This document shows positions 52,182 to 60,946 of a stretch of 62,001 nt of DNA, one piece after another. Made by a program: the position numbers and the translations under genes. The notes beneath the pieces are model-generated. The model was not told where the DNA came from, searched no databases, and was given only the letters and a program-made list of their open reading frames with translations. Every line of letters starts with the position of its first letter. Position 1 is the stretch's first letter. The stretch covers positions 1 to 62,001 of the forward strand of contig JAILRW010000042.1 in assembly GCA_024698005.1 (NCBI GenBank), in the 5' to 3' direction. Source of the stretch: Sphaerochaetaceae bacterium (lineage in GTDB: Bacteria > Spirochaetota > Spirochaetia > Sphaerochaetales > Sphaerochaetaceae).

Positions 52182-52883
52182 ATGAATGATGGAATAGAGA
52201 CAAGAAACAAACATTTTTTTACAGAAGAATATTTCGATGAAATCTTCCATTCTTTCAAAGAAACCATATGGAAGGAGAGAAAGGCTCTTCCCTCAGTTTC
52301 TCTCATTGCTCTTGAATACAAGAACGACCCATTTGCAATTCTTGTCTCTACCCTGATCTCTCTCAGAACAAAGGACGAGGTTACGATAAAGGCAAGTGAA
52401 AGGCTTCTTGAAGTGGCACCAGATGTCTATAGCATGAGCAATATGGAGAAAGAGAAGATAGAATCTCTTATCTATCCCTGTGCATTCTTCAAAAGGAAAG
52501 CTGTACAACTCAGAGATATTTCCAATGAGTTAATTGTTCGTTTTGATGGGAAAGTCCCCTCATCTCAGGCAGAGCTTTTGAGCCTTAAAGGAGTTGGTAT
52601 AAAGACTGCAAATCTTGTACTTAACCTGGGATTTGAAATAGATGCTATCTGTGTTGATTGTCACGTACATCAGATCTCGAATCGCCTTGGGTGGATCAGA
52701 ACAAAGACAGCAGAAGAGAGCGTAGTAGAGCTAGAAAAGCTAATGCCAAGAAAATACTGGATCCCTCTCAATGAGTTGCTCGTTGCCTATGGGCAAAGTA
52801 TCTGTACTCCAATATCACCTTTCTGTTCAAAGTGCCCAAAGAATGAGGAATGTCCTAAAATCGGTGTTGAAAAGAGTCGTTGA
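52182..52883 (+). CDS. nth: Endonuclease III
   Basis: A bifunctional DNA glycosylase/AP lyase for oxidised pyrimidines. The helix-hairpin-helix LKGVGIKTANLVL carries the catalytic lysine, VDCHVHQISNRLGW the catalytic aspartate, and the [4Fe-4S] loop has the expected C-x6-C-x2-C-x5-C spacing near the C-terminus. The ATG at 52182 is chosen because the open frame before it lies inside the divergent promoter. The N-terminal 30 residues are longer than in E. coli Nth. pth follows after 18 bases. Confidence 0.93.
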   Translation: MNDGIETRNKHFFTEEYFDEIFHSFKETIWKERKALPSVSLIALEYKNDPFAILVSTLISLRTKDEVTIKASERLLEVAPDVYSMSNMEKEKIESLIYPCAFFKRKAVQLRDISNELIVRFDGKVPSSQAELLSLKGVGIKTANLVLNLGFEIDAICVDCHVHQISNRLGWIRTKTAEESVVELEKLMPRKYWIPLNELLVAYGQSICTPISPFCSKCPKNEECPKIGVEKSR

Positions 52884-52901
52884 AGCTATTAATCTCCAAT
52901 T

Positions 52902-53429
52902 ATGTCACGCTTATTGGTATTTTTAGGAAACCCGGGAAAAGAGTATGAGAAGACCAGACACAATGCTGGTTTTATTATGGCAGATGCACTATACCCATCT
53001 CTTTCATACCAAGTAAAATTTCATAGCGCATATGCAAAGGTCGGTTCTGATATCATCCTCAAACCAATGACCTTTATGAATCTTTCAGGTACTGCAGTAA
53101 GCGAGGCAGCAACTTTCTTCAAAATCAAAGCAGAAAATATTCTGATAATACATGATGACCTGGAGCTTCCTCTTGGAGTAATAAGATTACAAGTCGGTGG
53201 AGGACTACAGGGGCACAATGGACTTAGGTCGATCAAAGAGCGTATCGGTTCAGATAGCTTTTTACGCCTGAGAATAGGAATCGGAAGACCTGTGCATGGA
53301 GATGTTAGGAATTATGTCACTTCAAATTTTTCCAAGGATGAAAGGTTCCTCCTTGATCAGGTGATTTCTAAAGCCTCAAATTTACTGGATTCCAATATCC
53401 GACCACCACAAGAAGTAAAGCTCAAATAA
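52902..53429 (+). CDS. pth: Peptidyl-tRNA hydrolase
   Basis: Recycles peptidyl-tRNA released by ribosomes. The 175 residues show FLGNPGKEYEKTRHNAGF with catalytic His20, KPMTFMNLSG with Asn60, IIHDDLELPLG with Asp85, and GHNGLRS. All active-site residues are present. No Shine-Dalgarno site; TATTAA ends nine bases before the ATG. Confidence 0.95.
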   Translation: MSRLLVFLGNPGKEYEKTRHNAGFIMADALYPSLSYQVKFHSAYAKVGSDIILKPMTFMNLSGTAVSEAATFFKIKAENILIIHDDLELPLGVIRLQVGGGLQGHNGLRSIKERIGSDSFLRLRIGIGRPVHGDVRNYVTSNFSKDERFLLDQVISKASNLLDSNIRPPQEVKLK

Positions 53430-53490
53430 TTGAACATTACATACAATTTTTCTGCTATTCTTAGAATGAGTCTTTATCGGAGGATTTTAC

Positions 53491-56400
53491 ATGAAAGCAA
53501 GAGATTTCAGAATGGCCAGGACAACTCGTCAGGAGCTGGGCTTAAAACAGCCTCTTTTTGTCACCTCAGCAAAGCTGAGAACACTCTATGACGATGCAAA
53601 CAGGACTACATTCGCCTTTAATGAAAACCAGAAGAAGAAAAACAATTCACTATTTCTCTCTCCTGCAAGAGTTTACGCATCAGGTATTCTCCACGAGTTA
53701 TATCAATTCATACTGGATACTTACATCACCAGAAGCAACCCTGGTCTTATAAAGGAGTCTCTTTCCAAGATTGAAATGGACAATGGTCTTGACAGTGTTG
53801 TTGTATTCTACACTGAAAACTTCCCTTCCCCTCTTCTTGAGAGCGAAAAGCCAAGCAAAGAAGAGATTAAAGAGGAGGCAACAAGAGGCTTCTTCGTTAG
53901 AGAAATAATGGTCTCAAACCCAGCACTCCTCCAGGCATCTGAACCTCTTATCAGACCAACTGATATTGTCTATCCAAAGAGAATGGAAGAGGTAAGAAAT
54001 ATCATTGGTAGCGCAAGACTTGGAATCGAAGAGCTTTCAGGTGGCAGTGATGAGGACCTTTTCTCATTCATGAACCGACCTGCCAGAATGTATCCAGACA
54101 GCCTTGAAGAACAGATCAAGTTCATAGCAAAGAATTGGGCACATATTATTGGTGATGATTTCTTGAAACTTCTTGAATCTACATTGGACTTCATTGCGAC
54201 AGAAGAGAAAGACAGAGGAGGCAACGGTGGTGGCGGTGGTGCTCCTACCAATGTCATGGACTACTCTGGTCTTGCCAATGAATACGAAGCTTTCAGTACC
54301 GATACTGACTGGATGCCAAAGGTTGTCATGATGGCAAAGTGTACTCTAGTCTGGCTCGATCAGCTATCAAAGTGGTACAAGAGAGAGATCAGGACCCTGG
54401 ACCAGATTCCAGATCATGAACTCGATATGCTCGCAGAAAGAGGCTTCACAGCCCTTTGGCTCATCGGTCTCTGGCAAAGATCTGATGCTTCTAGAGATAT
54501 CAAGGTTATGTGTGGCAATCCTGATGCCGAAGCATCTGCATACTCACTGAAAGACTATGAAATCAGCGAAGCAATCGGTGGCTGGAAGGCTCTTGAGAAC
54601 TTAAGAGAAAGATGTGCAAAGAGAGGAATCAGATTGGCTTCTGATATGGTTCCAAACCACACCGGTCTGGACAGCAACTGGATGTATGATCACCCAGAAT
54701 ACTTCATAAGCCAGGATTATCCTCCATTCCCAAACTATACATATAATGGACCAGACTTCTCAAAGAATCCTGATATCGAAATCAAGATTGAAGATCACTA
54801 CTACTCAAAAACCGATGCAGCTGTCACCTTCTTGAGACGAAACAAGAAAACAGGTGAAGTCAAATACGTCTTCCATGGAAATGACGGAACCAGTATGCCT
54901 TGGAATGATACTGCTCAGATCGACTACCTCAATCCTGTAGCCAGAGAAGCAGTCATCGAAAAGATTCTCGATGTTGCCAGAGCCTTCCCTATCATCCGAT
55001 TCGATGCCGCAATGACATTGGCAAAGCGCCATATCCAGAGACTCTGGTATCCACAACCTGGAACCGGTGGAGATATCCCTGGAAGATTCGTTCATGCAAT
55101 TAGCCAGCAGGAATTTGATGAAAGAATTCCTCAGGAGTTCTGGAGAGAGGTCGTTGATCGCGTTGCCAAGGAAGTTCCAGATACCTTGTTGCTCGCAGAG
55201 GCATTCTGGATGCTTGAAGGTTACTTTGTAAGAACTCTCGGTATGCACCGTGTTTACAACAGTGCCTTCATGAACATGCTCAAGAGGCAGGAAAACGAGA
55301 AGTACCGTCTCTCCATCAAGAATACTATTCTCTTCGACCCAGAAATATTGAAGAGATATGTAAACTTCATGAACAACCCTGATGAGGATACTGCAATTGC
55401 CCAGTTCGGTGATGGAAACCGTTACTTCAGCATCTGTACAATCCTTTCTACCCTTCCAGGTCTTCCAATGTTCGGACATGGACAGCTCGAAGGCTTCACA
55501 GAAAAGTATGGCATGGAGTACAAGAGAGCCTACTACAACGAATATCCTAATGATCATCTAATTGGAGAGCACTATAGAAGGATCTTCCCTCTGCTCAGAA
55601 AGAGATATCTTTTCTCTGGTGTTGACCTGTTCAACCTTTACGATGCTTATCATGATGGCCATGTAGAGGAGTCCATCTACGCTTATGCTAATGGCTGTGG
55701 CGCTGAAAGGACCTTGGTAATCGTAAACAACCAGTATGAAAGAGTTTCTGCCAATATCAAGACTTCCTGCCCTAAGCTCATAAAAGCAGAGGGTGGAAAC
55801 TATACAGCAGCAACGACTCTTGCTGAAAACCTAGGACTTCATCAGGGAAGTGATAGATTTGTAATCTATGATGACTTCCTTTCTGGTCTCACTTACCTCA
55901 TTCCTTCTTCTAAGATCATCAACGATGGTTTTAGCTTTACAATCGATGGCTATGAGGCAAAGGTTCTCTGGAATATAAGAGAAGTTGTAGATACAGATGG
56001 TGCTTACAAGAAGCTTTCTGACTTCCTGAACGGTAGAGGAGTAAAGAACATTGCAATTGCTGTAGCTCTTCTCCGACTTGAACCAGTCTACAAGGCTCTT
56101 GATTACTTCAGATCTCCAGCATTCTTCGACTCTTTGAGAAAGATTCTCTCTGCAAAGGCAGATGTTCCAGAACAGAGAAGATTCCTACTTTCAGTTGCTG
56201 AAGTCTACACAAAACTCAATGGTATTAGTGATGATTTTGATGAGGCAACCCTTTCTGCACTTCCTCAGAAGCCAATTGAAGTAAATCCAAAGGCATTGGT
56301 AAATCTAACCAAGAGAATGGCAAAGATGATGAGTGGCAAGAAGGAGCAGTTGATTCTCTCAATAATGAAAGAGTTTGAACTCATCGTTGCAGCATCCATG

Positions 56401-56841
56401 CTTATCAAGCCATTCATAAAGGAAGAGTCAAAAGATCCAAGAGAAGCACTCGTTGCTGTGGATAAGCTACTTCTTACTCACTTCTTCGAAGGGTGGAGAA
56501 AAGAAAAGGGGCTTAACGATAATGATCTTCACAGGACTCTCCACTTTGCAGCACTATTCAGCACAGTTGGATACATGATGGAAGAGGTGAAGGACAAAGA
56601 ACCTATCGAAATCATGGCTCACTTGCTCGAAAGCAAGGAAATCAGAGAAGAGGTCAAGTGCAATGAGTACAGAGGTATCATCTGGTATGGTCAGGAGCTT
56701 ATGCAGGAGCTGATAATCATATCAGCACTCTCATTCGACACCTTCTGTCCAGACAAGACCTTCAAGAGTGAAGAGTACATCGGAGATCTTCTCAAACGAG
56801 AGGCTCTAGCACTCTACAAGCTTGATGACTTCTTAGCTTAA
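53491..56841 (+). CDS. Large GH13 alpha-amylase-family protein
   Basis: A 1116-residue enzyme with a TIM barrel of the alpha-amylase family in the middle (about 300-760). Region I is DMVPNH (385-390), region II RFDAAM with nucleophile Asp505, region III LLAEAF with acid/base Glu570, and region IV NNPDED with Asp631, so it should be active on alpha-glucosidic bonds. About 270 residues before the barrel (helical, ending in a Gly-rich GGNGGGGG linker) and 300 after it match no domain I know. No signal peptide is present. GH13 phosphorylases and glycogen-modifying enzymes are possible; the subfamily is not assigned. The ATG has CGGAGGA upstream. Confidence 0.82.
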   Translation: MKARDFRMARTTRQELGLKQPLFVTSAKLRTLYDDANRTTFAFNENQKKKNNSLFLSPARVYASGILHELYQFILDTYITRSNPGLIKESLSKIEMDNGLDSVVVFYTENFPSPLLESEKPSKEEIKEEATRGFFVREIMVSNPALLQASEPLIRPTDIVYPKRMEEVRNIIGSARLGIEELSGGSDEDLFSFMNRPARMYPDSLEEQIKFIAKNWAHIIGDDFLKLLESTLDFIATEEKDRGGNGGGGGAPTNVMDYSGLANEYEAFSTDTDWMPKVVMMAKCTLVWLDQLSKWYKREIRTLDQIPDHELDMLAERGFTALWLIGLWQRSDASRDIKVMCGNPDAEASAYSLKDYEISEAIGGWKALENLRERCAKRGIRLASDMVPNHTGLDSNWMYDHPEYFISQDYPPFPNYTYNGPDFSKNPDIEIKIEDHYYSKTDAAVTFLRRNKKTGEVKYVFHGNDGTSMPWNDTAQIDYLNPVAREAVIEKILDVARAFPIIRFDAAMTLAKRHIQRLWYPQPGTGGDIPGRFVHAISQQEFDERIPQEFWREVVDRVAKEVPDTLLLAEAFWMLEGYFVRTLGMHRVYNSAFMNMLKRQENEKYRLSIKNTILFDPEILKRYVNFMNNPDEDTAIAQFGDGNRYFSICTILSTLPGLPMFGHGQLEGFTEKYGMEYKRAYYNEYPNDHLIGEHYRRIFPLLRKRYLFSGVDLFNLYDAYHDGHVEESIYAYANGCGAERTLVIVNNQYERVSANIKTSCPKLIKAEGGNYTAATTLAENLGLHQGSDRFVIYDDFLSGLTYLIPSSKIINDGFSFTIDGYEAKVLWNIREVVDTDGAYKKLSDFLNGRGVKNIAIAVALLRLEPVYKALDYFRSPAFFDSLRKILSAKADVPEQRRFLLSVAEVYTKLNGISDDFDEATLSALPQKPIEVNPKALVNLTKRMAKMMSGKKEQLILSIMKEFELIVAASMLIKPFIKEESKDPREALVAVDKLLLTHFFEGWRKEKGLNDNDLHRTLHFAALFSTVGYMMEEVKDKEPIEIMAHLLESKEIREEVKCNEYRGIIWYGQELMQELIIISALSFDTFCPDKTFKSEEYIGDLLKREALALYKLDDFLA

Positions 56842-56850
56842 AAAGAGTTA

Positions 56851-56881
56851 AAACCCCTTCGAATTGACCTCGGAGGGGTTT
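56851..56881 (+). terminator. Hairpin after the GH13 gene
   Basis: AAACCCCTTCG (56851-56861) pairs with CGGAGGGGTTT (56871-56881) with one wobble. The U-tract is only TTT, so termination may be inefficient. The loop holds the -35 box of the next gene. Confidence 0.55.
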
Positions 56882-56892
56882 GATAGTACGAT
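56864..56892 (+). promoter_or_regulatory. Promoter of the DAACS symporter gene inside the hairpin
   Basis: TTGACC (56864-56869), 17 bases and TACGAT (56887-56892), six bases before the ATG at 56899. The -35 box is in the loop and the spacer spans the right arm of the preceding hairpin. Confidence 0.55.
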
Positions 56893-56898
56893 GCCATT

Positions 56899-58140
56899 AT
56901 GAAAAGCTGGATCACATACATTGCAGCCATTTCTTTGGGTGTATTGACTGCTATTTTTTTTAAAGATAACACAGTAGCAGCATCAATCCTTATGGGTGTT
57001 TCCAGCTATTCAATGAAGTTTGGCGCATTCCTATTTCTTCCTTTAATTTTATTTTCTCTACCACCTGCAGTGGCATCACTCAGGAAAAGCAAAAGTTTAA
57101 ATAGAGTCGTCTTTTCATCAATACTTTTCTCTATTGTTACTGCTCTTATTCTTCCTCTCGTATCTGCATTTGCTATCAGATATACAGGACTACAATTTCC
57201 TGCAAGCTCAACAGCAGGAGCAGAAGGCTATTTCACCGCAATACTCCCAGCGACCTTTAATGAAGCAGGAGATTCATTATTTTCTGGAAACATCTTCTAT
57301 TCACTTTCAAAGATTTCTGATTTCTTGCTTCCTGCAATTCTTTTTTCCTTGATTTTCGGCTTTGCACTAAAACCAAATGACGATAGCATCAAACCCGCGT
57401 ACAACGTAATGAACTCCTTTTCTACTGTAATGTACCGAATTGCAGGAGTTTATACCTTCTTATCCTTTCTCTTGATCTATCCTGTCTCAGCTCTCTTCTT
57501 TTTACAGTTGATTAACGAAAAGACTCTGCTACTCTACCCTGCCTTACCAATCTTCTATGTTGCAGTTACTGCTATCATTACCCTGATCATTCTGCCAATA
57601 CTTGTCTCTATCCTATCTCTTTTTCGCATCAATCCTTGGCTTGCAATAATAAAGAGCATCGCTCCTCTCTGTTCTGCGTTCTTCACTGGAAGCTATGTTT
57701 TTTCAGCACCAATGGTCGAGTCTATACTCACTAGAAAACTAAAAACAGATAGAAAGATTGCCTCAACGGCAGTTCCAATTTTCAGCATTATAGGTAGGGC
57801 TGGTTCTGCAACTATTGCTGCGATGACAACTATGAGTGTCATTGCCTTTGCAACAGGGGCGATGCCTACAGTTTATGAAACGATTCTTTTCTCTTTGCTT
57901 TGCTCAGCTGCAAGTTTTGCATCATCAATAGCGGGAGGAGGCTTCGAAGCTATATTAATAATCGGTATATTATTCCAGATTGCCGATATCAACCTATTTG
58001 GTGCAGAGATGACTGTTGTTGGTGTTATGCCTATGATATCTGCACTTTCTGCTCTGATAGATGTAGAAATTGGCCTGCTTGGCGCTTTATTATGTGATAA
58101 AAGAAAAAAGGTATATACTATACCTAAGGAAAATATTTGA
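56899..58140 (+). CDS. Dicarboxylate/amino acid:cation symporter (DAACS family)
   Basis: A 413-residue membrane carrier of the GltP/DctA type with about eight helices and two re-entrant loops. The HP1-like SAFFTGSYVFSAP stretch and the GRAGSATIAAMTTMSV segment correspond to the transport core, although the NMDGT motif of typical members is changed, so substrate specificity may differ from glutamate or C4-dicarboxylates. The start appears leaderless. The stop overlaps the next ATG (ATGA). Confidence 0.78.
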   Translation: MKSWITYIAAISLGVLTAIFFKDNTVAASILMGVSSYSMKFGAFLFLPLILFSLPPAVASLRKSKSLNRVVFSSILFSIVTALILPLVSAFAIRYTGLQFPASSTAGAEGYFTAILPATFNEAGDSLFSGNIFYSLSKISDFLLPAILFSLIFGFALKPNDDSIKPAYNVMNSFSTVMYRIAGVYTFLSFLLIYPVSALFFLQLINEKTLLLYPALPIFYVAVTAIITLIILPILVSILSLFRINPWLAIIKSIAPLCSAFFTGSYVFSAPMVESILTRKLKTDRKIASTAVPIFSIIGRAGSATIAAMTTMSVIAFATGAMPTVYETILFSLLCSAASFASSIAGGGFEAILIIGILFQIADINLFGAEMTVVGVMPMISALSALIDVEIGLLGALLCDKRKKVYTIPKENI

Positions 58141-58892
58141 TGAACAAAGGACTCTTTACCAATCTAATTTCTATCCTCCAGGTTCTATCCTCCCTTCTTA
58201 TGTCCTGGCTCTTGGGCTATACTCTTATGTCCAGTATAGATAACGATCTTTCAAACCATCTAGAGATATTGACCGGATTCTTTCCTCTGTTCCTTTTATT
58301 GATCCTTACTGTTTTCCCAATCTTCATCTTGCGTCTTAAACATAGAGTTGCGGCAGCAGAAGGCCCTCTCCTTCCTCTCTATCTCTTCTTTATTACAATG
58401 AGTTCCGCTTCCTTTTTACCAAGAATTGAAGACTATATTGGAATAACAATTTTCTCTTTCGTTTTTGTTCAGAGACTTTCTTTCTTTTTCCTGCTATCAA
58501 CAGAGATTGTCCTGTTCTTTGCTTCGCTAGTTAATTATGACAACGGAAAAAATCTCAAGCATAGCAACATGTACACAACTCTTGGTCTCTTGACTACTTT
58601 CGTCTTGTCCGCAACGATACCGCTAAATAGCAATTATAATGTTGCAAATAGCCACAGCACAGGACTATTGTTCATTGCAATTGCTATCATGCTTCTTGCC
58701 CTCCTCACCTATTTTGCAAACTTCTTGAAGGATAAGGAGAGCTATGCTTTAAAACGATTTATAACCTTTGTATTCTTAAGTATCGGTCATATTGTAATCT
58801 TGACCGGCATATTCCCATTCTCTATTTTTGGGTTAATCCTCTATACTGTCGGCATTTTGATGCTCTGCTTTGTCAGCCCTAATGGATATTAA
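58140..58892 (+). CDS. Membrane protein of unknown function
   Basis: A 250-residue protein with about eight hydrophobic segments and few charged residues between them. I recognise no family. It is translationally coupled to the symporter gene through an ATGA overlap, so an accessory role in transport is possible. Its stop codon shares the palindrome TTAA with the stop of the convergent LysR gene. Confidence 0.65.
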   Translation: MNKGLFTNLISILQVLSSLLMSWLLGYTLMSSIDNDLSNHLEILTGFFPLFLLLILTVFPIFILRLKHRVAAAEGPLLPLYLFFITMSSASFLPRIEDYIGITIFSFVFVQRLSFFFLLSTEIVLFFASLVNYDNGKNLKHSNMYTTLGLLTTFVLSATIPLNSNYNVANSHSTGLLFIAIAIMLLALLTYFANFLKDKESYALKRFITFVFLSIGHIVILTGIFPFSIFGLILYTVGILMLCFVSPNGY

Positions 58893-59815
58893 TTCCTAAT
58901 AGGCTTAAACGCATTATGCATTTCTTCGAGGAAGTTCTGTTTATATCTTGAAGAAAGGCTATCCTCATTATGATATATGTACAGAACATCGCTTGGGATG
59001 TACTTCTGCATAGATATCAGACGAACTGTAGGATTCAAGGTTGAGGAATAGTTTCTAAGGAACATATCCGAATAAAGAGTTAGGGCCATCTCCTTTTGAG
59101 ATAGAGCAAACGCTGTCTGTGCATTATCAGTTTCGAGAATAATATTTGGAGTAAGTTTTCTAGAGCGGACAATATTGTCAAAAAGATCCCTACTTCTGTT
59201 TCCCGGAGTGAGCAGGATAAAAGGACAATCGATTACATCCTCGATCTTGAAATCAAGGAGCATCTCCTTTGTTTTCTTTTTCCCATAGCGAACTTCCAGA
59301 ATATGCTCTGGCACTACCAAAAAGAAGTTCTCTTTAAAGAGTGGCTCCTTGACAACTCCTTCAAAGGAAACATCATCAGCTGTGATCCAGAAATCTATCT
59401 CTCCCTTTAAAAGCCTGTCTTTCAGAACAAGTGCTCTCTCTTCATATATATTAATATGTACAAGCGGATGCTTTTCTGCGTATTCAGGTAGTACGTGGGG
59501 AAGAATGAACTGTCCTCTTGTGAATGACAGTCCGATTCTCAATTCGCCTCTTTCTTCTTTTCTGATTGCATTGAGCTTGTCATTCAAAGTTGCATTTACT
59601 TCATCAAAACCTAAAACAGCATCATAAAGACATCTTCCTGCGTCAGTCAGAGAAAGTCGAGGAGTTCTATTGAAAAGAGTAACACCCAACTCCTCTTCTA
59701 GATTCTTGATATGAGAGCTAAGTGCCTGCTGAGAAATATACAGTTTATTTGCAGCATGAGTGATGTTGAGTTCAGAGGCAACAGTCTTGAAATAGCGCAA
59801 AACAAGGAAGTTCAT
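58889..59815 (-). CDS. LysR-family transcriptional regulator
   Basis: A 308-residue LTTR: winged helix at 1-60 (YFKTVASELNITHAANKL, ISQQALSSHIKNLEEELG, LFNRT) and a periplasmic-binding-like effector domain from about 85. The ATG at 59815 is the normal LTTR start (MNFLVLRYFK); six extra upstream codons are open. It is divergent from the TAXI-TRAP genes, with a dyad in the 120-base gap, and so probably regulates that transporter in response to its substrate. Confidence 0.9.
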   Translation of the reverse strand: MNFLVLRYFKTVASELNITHAANKLYISQQALSSHIKNLEEELGVTLFNRTPRLSLTDAGRCLYDAVLGFDEVNATLNDKLNAIRKEERGELRIGLSFTRGQFILPHVLPEYAEKHPLVHINIYEERALVLKDRLLKGEIDFWITADDVSFEGVVKEPLFKENFFLVVPEHILEVRYGKKKTKEMLLDFKIEDVIDCPFILLTPGNRSRDLFDNIVRSRKLTPNIILETDNAQTAFALSQKEMALTLYSDMFLRNYSSTLNPTVRLISMQKYIPSDVLYIYHNEDSLSSRYKQNFLEEMHNAFKPIRN

Positions 59816-59827
59816 AGTGAAATTCAA

Positions 59828-59847
59828 CCACAACTAAAAGATTGTGG
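59828..59847. promoter_or_regulatory. Candidate LysR-type operator
   Basis: CCACAA (59828-59833) and TTGTGG (59842-59847), eight bases apart, lie 13 bases before the LysR start. LTTRs usually bind such interrupted dyads between divergent genes. Confidence 0.4.
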
Positions 59848-59935
59848 CAAGTACTCAAAACTATTTGGAAAATTCTGTTTTTATATTTTTTTTCATTTTG
59901 CTAGCATGGTTCATGTAATCAAGGAGGATTTCCTT

Positions 59936-60946
59936 ATGAAGAAAGTTTTAATGATTTTAATGGTTTTCGCTCTCGCAGTATCTTTTGTTGCAGCAAACGG
60001 TTCCAAGGAGGCTGCAGCAGACACCTCCAGAAGCGTAGCTAATGTAGATACCAATACTGTAGCTGTTGGTGCTGTCGTAATTGTACGTGATGATGTTCCT
60101 ACTGATGAAGTTTATGCAATCGTAAAGTCCATCTTCGACAACAAGGCTGATATCGCTGGCCAGCATGCTAAGGGTAACGAACTTGACCTCGCATTTGCTT
60201 CCTCAGTAACTGCTGTTCCTTATCACCCAGGTGCTGCAAAGTACTTCGCTGAGAAGGGCATCAATGTTGCTTCTGTAAAGTCTGGTGCTGGTAACGGTAA
60301 GGCTTCCTCCCTGAACTTCGGTACAGGTGGTGATACAGGTACTTATTACGGTTTCGGTTCTGTTCTCGCAGGTTATGTTACAAAGAACACACCTTACTCA
60401 GTAACAGCTGTTACTTCTGGTGGTTCCAAGGCTAACATCGAAGACCTCACAGCTAATGACGTACAGCTTGGCTTCGTACAGTCCGACGTAATGAGCTATG
60501 CATACAATGGTGAGAGACTCTTCACTTCTCCAATCAAGGGCTTCAGCGTTGTCGCAGCTCTCTACATGGAGCAGGTACAGATCGTAACTACCAAGAGTGA
60601 CATCGTAAGTGGTGCAGACCTCAAGGGCAGATCAGTATCCATCGGTGCTATCGGTTCTGGTGTATACTTCAACGCAATCGACGTTCTCGACGCTTATGGC
60701 CTCACAGAGAAGGATGTAAAGGCTGTATACCAGAGCTTCGGCGATTCTGCTGATAGCCTCAAGGATGGCAAGATCGACGCTGCATTCATCGTAGCTGGTG
60801 CTCCTACCACTGCTATCACAGACCTTGCTACTGCTAAGACTGTTTACCTCGTAAACATCGATGACGCTCACGCAGATAAGCTCATTCAGGCATCCCCATT
60901 CTACAGCAAGTACACAATTCCTGCTGGAACATACGGAAGCAAGTAA
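59936..60946 (+). CDS. Circularly permuted TAXI-family TRAP solute-binding protein
   Basis: A 336-residue exported binding protein. The signal peptide (MKKVLMILMV... ending VAA/NGSKE) is Sphaerochaeta/Treponema-like. After it comes NTVAVGAVVIVRDDVPTDEV with the VPYHPGAAKYFAEKGI segment (about 38-110), which in ordinary TAXI proteins forms the C-terminus. A linker (about 114-124) leads to the usual N-terminal start NFGTGGDTGTYYGFGS (about 127), then TSGGSKANIEDL, QLGFVQSDVMSYAYNG, DLKGRSVSIGAIGSG, and the chain stops right after PFYSKYTIPAGTYGSK, where a normal protein would continue. So the order of the two lobes' segments is permuted. AAGGAGGA precedes the ATG. Codon use is that of a highly expressed gene. 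It overlaps the permease gene by one base. Confidence 0.88.
   Translation: MKKVLMILMVFALAVSFVAANGSKEAAADTSRSVANVDTNTVAVGAVVIVRDDVPTDEVYAIVKSIFDNKADIAGQHAKGNELDLAFASSVTAVPYHPGAAKYFAEKGINVASVKSGAGNGKASSLNFGTGGDTGTYYGFGSVLAGYVTKNTPYSVTAVTSGGSKANIEDLTANDVQLGFVQSDVMSYAYNGERLFTSPIKGFSVVAALYMEQVQIVTTKSDIVSGADLKGRSVSIGAIGSGVYFNAIDVLDAYGLTEKDVKAVYQSFGDSADSLKDGKIDAAFIVAGAPTTAITDLATAKTVYLVNIDDAHADKLIQASPFYSKYTIPAGTYGSK

Noticed and set aside
58889-58892. Shared TTAA holding both stop codons of convergent genes
   Set aside because: Convergent stops overlapping by four bases are common in compact genomes; no function is implied.
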